From Domibacillus aminovorans (GTDB lineage Bacteria; Bacillota; Bacilli; Bacillales; Domibacillaceae), in the NCBI RefSeq assembly GCF_001643235.1, contig NZ_LQWY01000031.1, forward strand, positions 1 through 64,000: 64,000 nt of DNA. The letters run 5' to 3'. Below the pieces are notes generated by a model. It saw nothing but the letters and a program-made list of their open reading frames with translations. It ran no database searches and had not been told where the DNA came from. Below, one piece after another: positions 24,610 to 34,218 of this stretch (positions within the stretch are counted from its first letter, which is position 1; each line of letters begins with the position of its first letter). A program made the position numbers and the translations under genes.

Positions 24610-25968
24610 ATGATAATAAAAATGAAAACAAAAAAAGCACTCAAGCTTTCCCCATTCCAATTTATTGTTCTTCTCTATTTAACCGGCGCGATTTTTTCAA
24701 GTATTTTGCTGCTGTTGCCAGTCGCACATAAACCGGGTGTCGACATTACATTTGTCAATGCCGTTTTCGTTGCCGTCAGCGCACTGAGCGTTACTGGATT
24801 ATCACCGGTCAGCGTGGCCGATACGTTTAGTACGACTGGTTATTTTTTCATCATGCTCATTTTGCAAGTCGGCGGCGTTGGCATTATGACATTCAGCTCG
24901 ATGATATGGATTTTATTTGGAAAACGAATCGGAATACGCGAGCGGCAGCTCATTATGGCTGACCAAAACCGGATTGACTTAAACGGCCTAGTGAAATTAA
25001 TGAGGGAGATCTTTTTGCTCATTTTAACGATTGAAGTGATCGGTGCGATCATTCTTGGCATTTATTTCACACAATATTATCCGACATTGTCTGAATCCTT
25101 TTTACATGGACTATTTGGATCAATCAGTGCTACGACAAATGGCGGGTTCGATATTACGGGTGCGTCACTCATTCCATTTGCAAATGATTATTTCGTTCAG
25201 TTTGTCAATGCCATTTTAATTGTTCTTGGAGCGATCGGCTTCCCCGTATTAATTGAAGTGAAAGACTTTATCACATACCGTGGTCCACGCAAATATCAAT
25301 TTAGTTTATTTACAAAAATAACAGTAACGATGCACGCGATTTTAATCATCATTGGGACGGCAGGCATCTTTTTCTTTGAACGCCATCATTTTTTTCTTGA
25401 TAAAATGTGGCATGAATCGTTCTTTTATGCTTCGTTTCAATCGATTGCGTCACGAAGCGGCGGATTGACTACGTTGGATTTAAATGACTTTTCATCACCA
25501 ACGCTCATTTTATTGTCCGTTTTAATGTTTATCGGTGCCTCCCCTTCAAGTGTCGGCGGCGGGCTTCGAACGACGACAGTAGCGATTGCCGTACTTAGTG
25601 TGTTTACATTTGCTAGGGGGAAAAATACGATTAAAATCTTCAATCGCGAAGTTCATCCAATCGATGTTCACCGTTCATTCGTTGTTGTCGTCACGGGAAC
25701 GTTTATATGGGGCCTATCCATTATGTTTATGTCTTACTTAGAACCTGACATTTCACTGCTGCCGCTTCTTTATGAAGTGTCATCTGCTTTTGGAACAACC
25801 GGATCTTCTCTTGGCATTACCAGCCATTTAGACACACCTGCTAAAATCATTTTAATTGTGCTCATGTTCATCGGCCGTATCGGATTGTTTTCACTTCTTT
25901 TCCTTATTCGCGGAAAAGAAATAAAAGAATCCTACCATTATCCGAAAGAACGCATTTTAATTGGATAA
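24610..25968 (+). CDS. ktrD: Potassium uptake channel subunit KtrD/KtrB (TrkH family)
   Basis: This 452-residue channel-forming subunit of the Ktr K+ uptake system has four repeated M1-P-M2 units. Selectivity-loop glycines are visible in VSALSVTGLSPV, SATTNGGFDI, SIASRSGGLTT and SAFGTTGSSLGI. The cytoplasmic ring subunit KtrC/KtrA is encoded elsewhere, as for ktrD in B. subtilis. The ATG follows GGAG. K+ transport in this family is Na+-dependent or proton-linked depending on the species. KtrB versus KtrD identity is by overall resemblance and its isolation from ktrA. Confidence 0.85.
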   Translation: MIIKMKTKKALKLSPFQFIVLLYLTGAIFSSILLLLPVAHKPGVDITFVNAVFVAVSALSVTGLSPVSVADTFSTTGYFFIMLILQVGGVGIMTFSSMIWILFGKRIGIRERQLIMADQNRIDLNGLVKLMREIFLLILTIEVIGAIILGIYFTQYYPTLSESFLHGLFGSISATTNGGFDITGASLIPFANDYFVQFVNAILIVLGAIGFPVLIEVKDFITYRGPRKYQFSLFTKITVTMHAILIIIGTAGIFFFERHHFFLDKMWHESFFYASFQSIASRSGGLTTLDLNDFSSPTLILLSVLMFIGASPSSVGGGLRTTTVAIAVLSVFTFARGKNTIKIFNREVHPIDVHRSFVVVVTGTFIWGLSIMFMSYLEPDISLLPLLYEVSSAFGTTGSSLGITSHLDTPAKIILIVLMFIGRIGLFSLLFLIRGKEIKESYHYPKERILIG

Positions 25969-25969
25969 C

Positions 25970-25998
25970 AAAAAAGCCGTCATCACCGACGGCTTTTC
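25970..25998. terminator. Bidirectional terminator between ktrD and the dehydratase genes
   Basis: AAAAGCCGTC and GACGGCTTTT form a perfect stem with a six-base loop. It is suited to both converging units. Confidence 0.85.
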
Positions 25999-26004
25999 CT
26001 CATT

Positions 26005-26355
26005 TTAACCTGCAATAAAAGTGCCTTTCATTTTCACTTCACCCGCTGCATTTTCAACAGTCAACCCGCCTTTTCTTAATTTCTCATCGACCCAACTCCC
26101 TTTAAAAACAAGCGGCTCATCCGGATAAGTCATCGATAAAAAACGGGCGTCGTATGTGGCTAATGAAGATATACCCCATTCGCTTAAAGCACGGCTCCCA
26201 AGGGCCATAACAAGCATTCCATGAGCAATACACTCTGGTAAACCGGCTTTTTTAGCCGCTTCAGGATCCGTATGAATTGGATTAAAATCACCTGAAGCGA
26301 CTGCATATTTTTTTATTTGTTCACGTGTAATCGTCATATATATGGGGTTAAACAT
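26005..26355 (-). CDS. MaoC-like (R)-hydratase/dehydratase subunit (HadB-like)
   Basis: This 116-residue single-hotdog protein has the hydratase-2 motif YAVASGDFNPIHTDPEAAKKAG followed by IAHGML, with catalytic Asp and His. Such proteins hydrate enoyl-CoA or dehydrate 3-hydroxyacyl thioesters. The ATG at 26355 lies within the end of the upstream gene (8-base overlap) with GGAG before it, so the two subunits are translationally coupled. The pair resembles the HadA/HadB split dehydratases. The pathway here is unknown. Confidence 0.8.
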   Translation of the reverse strand: MFNPIYMTITREQIKKYAVASGDFNPIHTDPEAAKKAGLPECIAHGMLVMALGSRALSEWGISSLATYDARFLSMTYPDEPLVFKGSWVDEKLRKGGLTVENAAGEVKMKGTFIAG

Positions 26356-26746
26356 GTGTTGCTCCTTTCTGCTCAATAATCGTCGATCGGGAAATGATCA
26401 CTGTTTCGCCGTCCCGCTTGTATTCCGTTTCAAGCTTCGCAAATGTCATACCTCTTTTTGTCGTTTTCCCGATTAAAAAAACGACCGCTTCAATGCTGTC
26501 ACCTATGTATATCGGTTGTTTGTATTCGTATTGCTGACTGCCATGCAGCACACAGGACGGATCAAATGTAAGCAAATCTGTCAACTTTTCAAATGACATG
26601 CCCCCTTGAAAATCGATGACCGTCGCATATGTCGGTGGAATCTCACTATTGGAATCGTTTAGATGAATCGCTTCTTTAAATGCCTGCACTTGCTTTTCTT
26701 CAATCCTGTGTGTGTAGCAATAGAGCTCCGTCTTTTCCTTCGTCAT
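26348..26746 (-). CDS. FAS1-like dehydratase subunit (HadA-like)
   Basis: This 132-residue hotdog protein of the FAS1-like dehydratase type contains PPTYATVIDFQGG, VLHGSQQYEYKQPIYIGDSIEAVV, the FAKLETEYKRDGE strand and the SRSTIIE end. It lacks the Asp-His catalytic motif, as expected of the structural partner in HadAB-type heterodimers. I place the start at the second in-frame ATG (26746), 6 bases after GGAGG. It is followed by the MaoC-like subunit with overlapping frames. The bioB gene lies further upstream behind its own terminator. Confidence 0.75.
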   Translation of the reverse strand: MTKEKTELYCYTHRIEEKQVQAFKEAIHLNDSNSEIPPTYATVIDFQGGMSFEKLTDLLTFDPSCVLHGSQQYEYKQPIYIGDSIEAVVFLIGKTTKRGMTFAKLETEYKRDGETVIISRSTIIEQKGATHV

Positions 26747-26781
26747 CTTCATCCTCCATTCTCTTTTTAAAATGGTACCAT

Positions 26782-26820
26782 AAAAAACGCAGAAGTGATC
26801 CCAGCAGAGGGATCACTTCT
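26782..26820 (-). terminator. Intrinsic terminator of bioB
   Basis: AGAAGTGATCCC pairs perfectly with GGGATCACTTCT, and six T residues follow on the minus strand. It starts just after the bioB stop. Confidence 0.9.
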
Positions 26821-26821
26821 A

Positions 26822-27820
26822 TTATCCTATCACAGGTGTCTGTTCTTGTGCCGTTTCAACAACAAAGCCCATTTCTTCGATCATTTTATGGTCAGCCGTT
26901 GTCGATTGTCCTTCTGTTGTCAAATAATTGCCGAGAAAAATCGAATTGGCTGCATATAAACCGAGCGGCTGCAACGAACGTAAATTCACTTCGCGCCCGC
27001 CGGAAATACGAATTTCTTTAGATGGATTAATAAAACGGAATAAAGCGAGCACTTTTAAACAATACGCAGGTGTTAACGGTGCTGCATTTTCAAGAATTGT
27101 GCCTGGAATCGCATGCAAAAAATTGACTGGAATCGAATCCGCATCGAGCGCGCGCAAACTTTTTGCCATCGTCACGACGTCTTCCTTTGTTTCTCCCATG
27201 CCGATAATGACACCGGAACATGGAGACATACCGCTCTCTTTCACATATTCGACTGTTTCTGTCCGATCATCATATGTATGAGTCGTGGTGATCGCCGCGT
27301 GATGATCTTTTGATGTATTAATATTATGATTGTACCGGTCTACTCCTGCTGCTTTTAGCTGATTTGCCTGATCTGGCTTTAACAGTCCTAAACATGCACA
27401 AATACGCATCGGATATTTTTCTTTTATTTCTTCCACTGCACCAACAACCGTTTCGATTTCTTTTTTCGATGGTCCGCGTCCGCTCGCAACAATGCAATAA
27501 GTGCCAGCACCAAGTGAATAGGCTTTTTCAGCGGCTGAGACAATCTGCTCTTTTTCCATCATCCGATACTTTTCAATTGGCGCACTTGAACGAACCGATT
27601 GCGAACAATAGCCGCAGTCTTCTGGGCAAAGTCCCGATTTCGTATTGACGATCATGTTTAACTTCACTTTGTTCCCATAGTAATGACGGCGAATTTTATA
27701 TGCACCATCCAATAGAAGCAATAATTCTTCATCTGGGCACTTTAAAATGGACATCGCTTCCTCATTTGAACATTCACCCCCAGTTAACACCTTTTCCGCC
27801 AAACTACTCCATTTCGACAT
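26822..27820 (-). CDS. bioB: Biotin synthase
   Basis: This 332-residue radical-SAM enzyme inserts sulfur into dethiobiotin. The cluster motif GLCPEDCGYCSQS (C-x3-C-x2-C) is near residue 60. The [2Fe-2S] ligands are represented by downstream cysteines and by RISGGREVNLRSLQPLGLYAANSIFLGNYLTTEGQ near the C terminus. The ATG at 27820 is 9 bases after AAAGGAG. It is a lone bio gene here: bioA, bioD and bioF are not in the window. A BirA operator lies 50 bases upstream. Confidence 0.95.
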   Translation of the reverse strand: MSKWSSLAEKVLTGGECSNEEAMSILKCPDEELLLLLDGAYKIRRHYYGNKVKLNMIVNTKSGLCPEDCGYCSQSVRSSAPIEKYRMMEKEQIVSAAEKAYSLGAGTYCIVASGRGPSKKEIETVVGAVEEIKEKYPMRICACLGLLKPDQANQLKAAGVDRYNHNINTSKDHHAAITTTHTYDDRTETVEYVKESGMSPCSGVIIGMGETKEDVVTMAKSLRALDADSIPVNFLHAIPGTILENAAPLTPAYCLKVLALFRFINPSKEIRISGGREVNLRSLQPLGLYAANSIFLGNYLTTEGQSTTADHKMIEEMGFVVETAQEQTPVIG

Positions 27821-27870
27821 CTTCCTCACTCCTTTTCCTCTACTGCCAGATTAAAGGAAAAGAATCTTTA

Positions 27871-27901
27871 TTGTCAACCAAAATATAAATTAAGTTAACA
27901 A
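27871..27901. promoter_or_regulatory. BirA operator of bioB
   Basis: TTGTCAAC, 15 bases, GTTAACAA. On the minus strand it overlaps TTGACA, followed after 17 bases by TTAATC as a -10. It shares both arms with the bioY operator at 17692. Confidence 0.85.
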
Positions 27902-28000
27902 TAATCGTTTTGCTAGTTCATTGTTTTCATTGATAAAATAGAGTATACTTTTTTTGTCTAAAGCAACTTGCCTGATTTCAGGCGCAGGAGGAAAATCAAT

Positions 28001-28762
28001 TTGAAAAAACAATTATTACTCGCGCTCACTTTATTATCAGCTATCGTGTTATCGGGCTGTCAAAGTGCGCAGACGGAAGGTCATTTTTTTCATGACTATT
28101 TAGTCAATCCATTCGTCAAACTCATTCACGCCCTTGGCGAAATGCTCGGCAGTTACGGTTTAGCTATTATTGTGATTACGATTGTCGTTCGATTGATTTT
28201 AATGCCGCTCATGCTAAATTCAATGAAAAAGCAAGCGGTGATGCGTCAAAAAATGGAAGTCGTAAAACCGAAAATGACAGCCATTCAAGACCGCTTGAAA
28301 GCAGAAAAAAATCCGGAAGAACAGCGTAAAATTCAAATGGAAATGATGGGGCTGTACAAAGAGCACGATATTAACCCGATGGCGATGGGTTGCTTGCCTA
28401 TGCTTCTTCAAACACCTATCTGGATGGGGCTGTATTATGGCATTACTATTTCACCAGATATTCGATCTCATGAATTTTTATGGTTCCGCCTCGGAAATCC
28501 GGATATTGCGATGGCCATTATTGCTGGAATTATATATTATGTTCAATTTAGAGTTTCCATGCAGACAATGCCTGCTGAACAGCAGCAACAAATGAAATTC
28601 ATCGGTTTGCTATCACCAGTCATGATTTTAATTTTTTCCGTTTCCGCTCCCGCCGCATTGCCTATTTACTGGGCGGTTAGTGGATTAATTTTAATCTTCC
28701 AATCATGGCTCGGACGTAAATATTACCAAACACACCCACCCGTTGAAAATGCAACAAAGTAA
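28001..28762 (+). CDS. yidC: Membrane protein insertase YidC/OxaA (lipoprotein type)
   Basis: This 253-residue insertase places proteins in the cytoplasmic membrane and is needed for sporulation in bacilli. It has a lipoprotein signal (LSAIVLSGCQ, Cys ~20), five membrane segments and the hydrophilic-groove Arg in IVVRLILMPLMLNSM. The start is a TTG at 28001, 8 bases after AGGAGG. It resembles the YqjG/YidC2 or SpoIIIJ paralogs; I cannot assign which. I looked for a MifM-like arrest leader upstream and found no room for one. An intrinsic terminator follows. Confidence 0.9.
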   Translation: MKKQLLLALTLLSAIVLSGCQSAQTEGHFFHDYLVNPFVKLIHALGEMLGSYGLAIIVITIVVRLILMPLMLNSMKKQAVMRQKMEVVKPKMTAIQDRLKAEKNPEEQRKIQMEMMGLYKEHDINPMAMGCLPMLLQTPIWMGLYYGITISPDIRSHEFLWFRLGNPDIAMAIIAGIIYYVQFRVSMQTMPAEQQQQMKFIGLLSPVMILIFSVSAPAALPIYWAVSGLILIFQSWLGRKYYQTHPPVENATK

Positions 28763-28770
28763 CGACCTAG

Positions 28771-28800
28771 GATGCCTTGCGTAATCAAGGCGTCTTTTTG
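28771..28800 (+). terminator. Intrinsic terminator of yidC
   Basis: GATGCCTTG pairs with CAAGGCGTC, then TTTTTG. Confidence 0.85.
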
Positions 28801-28942
28801 TTGTATAAAAACCTATTTTTTTGTACAGTAAATGAAAGTACTTTTTTCATAGAAAAAGTGAAACTATTTGTTCCAAATAACCGTATAGAATAGATAGAAA
28901 CGCTCACACTAGAGCGAAATGAACATATGGAGTGGATGTACG

Positions 28943-29635
28943 ATGCGGTATTCTTTTTATTGGTTCCGGCGTTCGCTTGCTTCTCTTATTGCTGCACTGC
29001 TCGCAGCAAGTCCGTTTGACGGATTTTTAGCATACGGCGCGTTTGCCCTTTCGTTTGCGATTGTATTCGTGTTGTACACGAACCTGAGCAATATGCGGAT
29101 CCAGAAAAAATACGGATTAAATCGGAAAGAATATTATTATATACGGGATCAATTGCAAGATGCGAAATTGAAGCTTTCTAGGCTGCAGCATTTATTTTTA
29201 AAAGTGCGCAGTTTAAGCTCACTCCGGCAAATGATTGAATTAAACAGCCTCGTCAAGCGTATTTATTCAGTCGTCAAAAAAGAGCCGAAACGCTTTTACG
29301 AAATTGAGTCATTCTTTTATTCTCATCTTGATTCAGTCGTCGAATTGGCAGAAAAATCAGCGCTTTTATCAAGCAAAAAAGTAAAAGGACTAGACTTAAA
29401 ACAATCATTGATTGAGACGAAAGAAACATTAGGTGATTTATCTAAAACGCTTGAAGGAGACCTTAGACAGGTACTCGCCCGTGATATTGAACATTTGACC
29501 ATTGAACTTGATGTTGCTCAAAGAAGAGTAAAAAAACAAGAAATTCCATTTGAACAAGATAAGGAAGGAGCACCCGAAAATGAACAACGAATTTCAGCCA
29601 CAACCGGCACCCGCTATAGACGCAAAAAAAGATGA
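28943..29635 (+). CDS. xpaC: XpaC-like membrane protein
   Basis: This 230-residue protein of the 5-bromo-4-chloroindolyl phosphate hydrolysis (XpaC) family has two N-terminal hydrophobic segments (residues ~10-50) and then a long helical, charged region ([38 protein letters not shown]). The named activity is a historical phenotype; true function is unknown. The ATG at 28943 has GGAGTGG upstream. It overlaps the start of telA by 56 bases, matching the xpaC-yaaN pair in B. subtilis. Confidence 0.82.
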   Translation: MRYSFYWFRRSLASLIAALLAASPFDGFLAYGAFALSFAIVFVLYTNLSNMRIQKKYGLNRKEYYYIRDQLQDAKLKLSRLQHLFLKVRSLSSLRQMIELNSLVKRIYSVVKKEPKRFYEIESFFYSHLDSVVELAEKSALLSSKKVKGLDLKQSLIETKETLGDLSKTLEGDLRQVLARDIEHLTIELDVAQRRVKKQEIPFEQDKEGAPENEQRISATTGTRYRRKKR

Positions 29636-30761
29636 TTTATTAGATGATTTACTAGCCGATCCGTTCGGTGATATGATTGCAGCACCGGAAACAACTGCGA
29701 CGCCGTCTGCACAATCAAAACGGCTTGTTGACGTAATTCCTGCTGAACACCGGCAAAAAGCAGAGCAGCTTGCGGCTCAAATTGATGTCGGCAACCAGCA
29801 AGCCGTCTTTTCATTCGGAACAGCCGCTCAAACGAAACTATCTGATTTCTCTCATCACATGCTCGATCACGTACAGCGGAAAGATATCGGCCCAATCGGC
29901 GATATTTTAAATGAACTCATGAAAAACTTAAAAAATGTTGATCCGGATGAACTGCGTGACGAAAAGAAAAATATTTTTTCTCGCATGTTCGGTAAAGTAT
30001 CTGATTCCGTACAAGAAGTGATGACACGCTATCAGAAAGTTGGCTCACAAATTGATCGGATTGGTGTGAAATTAGAACATTCAAAACGTGGACTTGTTGA
30101 GGATATACGTATGCTTGAGCAATTATATGATAAAAATAAAGAATATTTTCAAGCACTTAATATATATATCGCGGCCGGCGAGTTAAAGCTCGAAGAAATT
30201 GAAACAAAAACGATACCCGAACTTCGACAAAAAGCGGAGCGGACCGGTGATCAAATGGATTTTCAAGATGTAAACGATATGATCCAATTTGCTGATCGTC
30301 TTGAAAAACGGCTTCATGATTTAAAATTAAGCCGCCAGATTACGATTCAAAGCGCACCGCAAATTCGTCTCATTCAAAATACGAACCAGACGCTTGCGGA
30401 AAAAATTCAGTCATCGATCTTGACTGCCGTGCCACTCTGGAAAAACCAAATCGCTATTGCATTGACGCTCGTCCGCCAGCAAAAGGCCGTTGAAGCGCAA
30501 AAACAAGTGTCAAAAACGACAAATGAACTGCTTCTGAAAAACTCAGAAATGCTCAAAGTGAACTCCATTGAAACCGCGAAAGAAAATGAACGTGGATTCG
30601 TTGACATCGAAACATTGAAAAAAACGCAGGATAATTTAATTACAACGCTTGAAGAAACGATCCGCATTCAGCAGGACGGCCGGGCGAAACGAAAAGCAGC
30701 GGAAGAAGAATTGATTGTCATGGAAGACGATTTAAAACAGCGCCTGCTTCGGTTGAAATAA
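29580..30761 (+). CDS. yaaN: TelA/YaaN family protein (toxic anion resistance)
   Basis: This 393-residue TelA-family protein is mostly helical. Recognisable blocks are [52 protein letters not shown] and [33 protein letters not shown]. Family members are linked to tellurite and cell-envelope stress resistance; the mechanism is unknown. The ATG at 29580 follows AAGGAAGGAG and lies inside xpaC, giving tight coupling. A terminator ends the unit. Confidence 0.88.
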   Translation: MNNEFQPQPAPAIDAKKDDLLDDLLADPFGDMIAAPETTATPSAQSKRLVDVIPAEHRQKAEQLAAQIDVGNQQAVFSFGTAAQTKLSDFSHHMLDHVQRKDIGPIGDILNELMKNLKNVDPDELRDEKKNIFSRMFGKVSDSVQEVMTRYQKVGSQIDRIGVKLEHSKRGLVEDIRMLEQLYDKNKEYFQALNIYIAAGELKLEEIETKTIPELRQKAERTGDQMDFQDVNDMIQFADRLEKRLHDLKLSRQITIQSAPQIRLIQNTNQTLAEKIQSSILTAVPLWKNQIAIALTLVRQQKAVEAQKQVSKTTNELLLKNSEMLKVNSIETAKENERGFVDIETLKKTQDNLITTLEETIRIQQDGRAKRKAAEEELIVMEDDLKQRLLRLK

Positions 30762-30765
30762 TAGA

Positions 30766-30803
30766 GAAGCCGTTCCAGAATTTTTCCTGGAACGGCTTCT
30801 TTC
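30766..30803. terminator. Bidirectional terminator between telA and yojO
   Basis: GAAGCCGTTCCAG pairs perfectly with CTGGAACGGCTTC around a T-rich loop. It serves two converging genes. Confidence 0.88.
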
Positions 30804-30806
30804 ATG

Positions 30807-32690
30807 CTAAATGCTTTCAAACAGTAATTTTTTCAAAATAGGTGTTAAGACAGCGGGTAGTTCTGACACATCAGGTACTATGATCGAGCCGTTTCCATAA
30901 ATCGTTTTCATCGTTTGCTGACGGGCTTCGTCCAACGCTTCGTCACCGATAAATAAATTAAAAACGGTCAGTCCTTTTTTTCGGGCAAGCAAAACAGCTT
31001 CATGTGTGTCAAGCACACCATTTTTATCATAATCGGCAGCGGATGGCTCTCCATCGGAAAAGACGATTAAAAACTTCCGCTGTTCACTGCGGCGCTCCAT
31101 TTTTTCAATCGCGATCCGCAATGCAAAGCCATCCCGGTTGTCTTCTTCCGATCGAAGTTGACATATTTGTGGACCTGATTCTGATTGATAGGAATGTTCA
31201 AATGGAACCACCGTTAAAAAATAATTCGGTTTCACAGCAGCGGACAATGTTGCTGTGTCTTCCCAAAAACCCGTGATTTCATGTGGAACGCGAAGTGATT
31301 TTAATGTCTCATGAAAGAGTACCGTACTTTTTTTCACTTCGTCCATTTTGTCATACATAGAAGCAGAACTATCAATCAACAAGAAAAAAGCGGCGTCAAT
31401 CTCACGTGACGGCTCCTGTTTTTTATAAAAAAGCCGTGGATTATTGTCTGTATAAAAGCGAATTAAATGGCGGTCAAGACGCCCTGTCAATAAATTTGTA
31501 CGTGGGCTTGTTTTTTTCTTTTCAATCGATTTTTCAATCATCCGTTTTAACTTACGAACGGCCGGTGCTGTCTCTTCTTTTAACAGTCGGTACTGTTCGC
31601 GCTCTTCATAAGATGGGACGCGTGGAGATTCGAAAAGCGCCTTTGCTCCTTTATTCTCTTTTCCGTACCGGGTATCGTCAGACTGTTCCGCTGCCGCACG
31701 GCGTTCCACCAGCAATCGGTTGTACTGTTCACGTGATGCTTTTTTAGACTGTCCTTGCACGGATGCAAGCACTGCATCCCCTTCATCGCCTTCACGCGCC
31801 ATATTCCCCATCATCGGCGTTTTTGCGCCCTGTTCTAGATCAAACTGCATAAACGTGCCGCGCGTCTCTTCCGATTCACGGTGCCACGTTGAAAATGGTT
31901 CATCAAACTGCTCATTTTCTTTTTCATCTTGCTTATCATCATTTGCAAGAGGGTCACGCCGTCTACCTGGATCAACAGCGGCAGCTGACTCTTCTTGTTG
32001 ATATTCCGGCAAGTGGCTGTATTCATTTACCATATCACGTACATCTAGATCATTTATTACGTCTGAAATATCGGTGACAAGACGAATGACATCGGCAGTT
32101 GATTGCGCGTCAAACAATAAGCGAGCTGTCCGATCGATAAACGGAATCGCGCCATCAATGATTGGGCTGATCTGCGGCCATTCAAAGGGAGAATCCGCCT
32201 GCCAAAGCAAATAGAGCGCATTATATACCGCATCTGCATAAAAGCCTTTAGCTATATTAACGGTCAGTTGCCCATCATGATAGCGCCTCATGACGCTCTT
32301 CCGCGTCTCAAACGCCCTTTTCGTTCCAGGCCTTGATTGAACACAGAGCGGTTCGATCCGTACATCTTCTGCGAGTGCGAACAACTGGCGGGCAAAAGAT
32401 GATTGTTTTTTTTCTATAAAAGGCTGTATGTCTTCTGCATTTGTAAACGACTTCGTTCCGAGCGCACGTAAATAGACGTCTGACTTCATTCCATCTATCT
32501 CTTCGTGTTTAACGCGATGCTGCCAAAAATGGCTCACGTATAAAATGGCCGGCTCATATTGTAAATACGCAAGCGGGCCAAACTCCACTTTCATATCTGT
32601 GTCATTTGCTATAGCTGCAGCAAGATCCGACAGTTCCATCCAGAAGGCCGAATTGACCGTTTCATCGTTAAATTGAATAAACCGCTCCAC
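30807..32690 (-). CDS. yojO: VWA-domain protein YojO (partner of MoxR ATPase)
   Basis: This 627-residue cytoplasmic protein has a C-terminal von Willebrand A domain from about residue 430. The metal-ion site is visible: DSSASM, a later Thr and FSDGEPSAADYD. The central part (230-330) is acidic and low in complexity. The N-terminal half has FARQLFALAEDVRIEPLC, seen in CobT/NorD-like proteins. With the preceding MoxR ATPase it forms a chaperone-like pair that in other systems inserts cofactors or remodels complexes. The client here is unknown. It starts one base after the yojN stop. Confidence 0.82.
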   Translation of the reverse strand: MERFIQFNDETVNSAFWMELSDLAAAIANDTDMKVEFGPLAYLQYEPAILYVSHFWQHRVKHEEIDGMKSDVYLRALGTKSFTNAEDIQPFIEKKQSSFARQLFALAEDVRIEPLCVQSRPGTKRAFETRKSVMRRYHDGQLTVNIAKGFYADAVYNALYLLWQADSPFEWPQISPIIDGAIPFIDRTARLLFDAQSTADVIRLVTDISDVINDLDVRDMVNEYSHLPEYQQEESAAAVDPGRRRDPLANDDKQDEKENEQFDEPFSTWHRESEETRGTFMQFDLEQGAKTPMMGNMAREGDEGDAVLASVQGQSKKASREQYNRLLVERRAAAEQSDDTRYGKENKGAKALFESPRVPSYEEREQYRLLKEETAPAVRKLKRMIEKSIEKKKTSPRTNLLTGRLDRHLIRFYTDNNPRLFYKKQEPSREIDAAFFLLIDSSASMYDKMDEVKKSTVLFHETLKSLRVPHEITGFWEDTATLSAAVKPNYFLTVVPFEHSYQSESGPQICQLRSEEDNRDGFALRIAIEKMERRSEQRKFLIVFSDGEPSAADYDKNGVLDTHEAVLLARKKGLTVFNLFIGDEALDEARQQTMKTIYGNGSIIVPDVSELPAVLTPILKKLLFESI

Positions 32691-32691
32691 G

Positions 32692-33564
32692 TTATGCGAA
32701 CCACGTTTCTGCTACGTTTCTAACAGCTGCCTGTTCTCGCTCATCATCAAGCTTCCCGGCAATCGCACTTTCGATGGCACGCATCGGTGGAATATACAGC
32801 GCAAGATCACATGCATCTACCAGCGCGCGGATAGATGACGCTTCTTCCGGCAGACGGCCGCTCTCAACAAGCGTTGTTAAATCAGCAGACAGTGACACAA
32901 ATTGATGGATCAAGCGCTCGTCCTGCAAAATGGATTCCTGCTTTAATACGCTGAATAATGCATCACCAGAAATATACGGAATCTTAAATGTCACAAATCG
33001 GTTTTTAAGTGCTTCATTAAGAGGCGCCGTTCCAGCATAGCCTTCATTGACAGCTGCAATCACACTAAATGTCGGTTTGGCTTTAACAACTTCTCCTGTA
33101 AACGGATTCGTAATTTGACGGCGGTAATCAAGAACGCCATTTAAAATCGGCAATGTTTCCGGTTTTGCCATATTAATTTCATCTATATATAATAAATGTC
33201 CTTTTTTCATCGCTTGAATAACCGGGCCTTCCACAAAATCAATACGGCTTTTCCCATCAATTTCTATAATCGTTTTAAAGCCGAGCATCGCTTCTGCATC
33301 AAGATCAACAGAACAGTTAATACTGTGAACAGGCTGGCCAAAATAAGCAGCAAGTGATTCTGACAGTTTTGTCTTACCAGAACCTGTTGGCCCTTTTAAT
33401 AAAATATTTTTACAGAGTGCCAATGTAATGACCGTGTCGGTTAACAAATGTGCATCTTGCGCTACATATTGATTCGTCGCATTGTCTGTAAGATCTTGCT
33501 GAAATTGCTGCTTCCGTTCTTTTATGATTTGTTCAATTTTTTCTGGTAATGTTGAAATATACAT
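32692..33564 (-). CDS. yojN: MoxR-family AAA+ ATPase YojN
   Basis: This 290-residue MoxR/CbbQ-type AAA+ ATPase has Walker A in LLKGPTGSGKTKLSE, Walker B in LLYIDEINMAKPE, sensor-1 in SVIAAVNEGYAG and an arginine finger in LNEALKNRFVTF. The ATG at 33564 has GGAAAGGA upstream; the frame extends a further 14 codons. It is followed directly by the VWA protein gene. It acts in the cytoplasm as an energy source for remodelling; target unknown. Confidence 0.87.
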   Translation of the reverse strand: MYISTLPEKIEQIIKERKQQFQQDLTDNATNQYVAQDAHLLTDTVITLALCKNILLKGPTGSGKTKLSESLAAYFGQPVHSINCSVDLDAEAMLGFKTIIEIDGKSRIDFVEGPVIQAMKKGHLLYIDEINMAKPETLPILNGVLDYRRQITNPFTGEVVKAKPTFSVIAAVNEGYAGTAPLNEALKNRFVTFKIPYISGDALFSVLKQESILQDERLIHQFVSLSADLTTLVESGRLPEEASSIRALVDACDLALYIPPMRAIESAIAGKLDDEREQAAVRNVAETWFA

Positions 33565-33800
33565 AATATTCGTCCTTTCCGAGTGTCGTTGCGCGAGTAT
33601 CATCATACACTTGATTCAGCGATAAAAGCAAAAAAGCCGGCTTTTAAAAGCCCTCCTTTCTCCTGTACAATCGTTTCCACTTTTTCAAGGCGCAGCATTC
33701 TTTCCTCGGCGTTCTTTAAGCATACATGGATAACTTTCAAAAAACAGACGATACTACGGTAAAAATCATTCAAATTGAAAAACGATAAGGTGGGATGAGC

Positions 33801-34085
33801 ATGGATTTCCCTACAATACATACAAATTTTTGGGACGCCATTATTGCAGTTCCTGTGATAATGGTACTAACACAGTTAATAAAAATCTTTTTTAAAGTCC
33901 CTAAATCATACGTTCCGACTGTAGCGCTCGCCATAGGTCTTTTACTATCTGTTTTTGTAAGCCACAGAGGACACCTCGTTGCTGGGCTTTTTATGGGTTG
34001 GTTTTATGGTTATGCGGCAGTCGGAGCATATGCTTCTTTAAAAACAATGATCCTGTCCTATTTAAAAAAGGTGAGGCGAGAATAA
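33801..34085 (+). CDS. Small holin-like membrane protein
   Basis: This 94-residue protein has three hydrophobic segments (IIAVPVIMVLTQLIKIFF, VPTVALAIGLLLSVFV, LVAGLFMGWFYGYAAVGAYA) and a basic C terminus (YLKKVRRE), like class II phage holins and related small bacterial membrane proteins. The preferred ATG is at 33801, with AAGGTGGG at a normal distance; the ATG two codons earlier overlaps that site. No lysin gene is adjacent, so a phage role cannot be shown. I recognise no named family. Confidence 0.6.
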   Translation: MDFPTIHTNFWDAIIAVPVIMVLTQLIKIFFKVPKSYVPTVALAIGLLLSVFVSHRGHLVAGLFMGWFYGYAAVGAYASLKTMILSYLKKVRRE

Positions 34086-34218
34086 CGTAAACCTTGGCCG
34101 GAATAGATGAAGCTTTGCAATTCCGTTTCTACTTTGACCTAATTCAAATAGTGTGCCTACGTTTCTTTTCCTTCTTTACATTACGGTGGCCTCGAGTGAT
34201 GTCCTTTTTTAAATCCGC

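Noticed and set aside
27821-28000. Possible MifM-like arrest leader before yidC
   Set aside because: No frame of suitable length or arrest-like sequence fits in the gap; it is taken up by the BirA box and promoters.
33603-33821. Minus-strand 72-residue frame with MLRLEKVETIVQEKGG near its end
   Set aside because: Its last part is a GGCTTTTAAAAGCC hairpin with a T run, and its first part overlaps the start of the plus-strand membrane protein gene. It has no family match. A short gene from 33698 cannot be wholly excluded.
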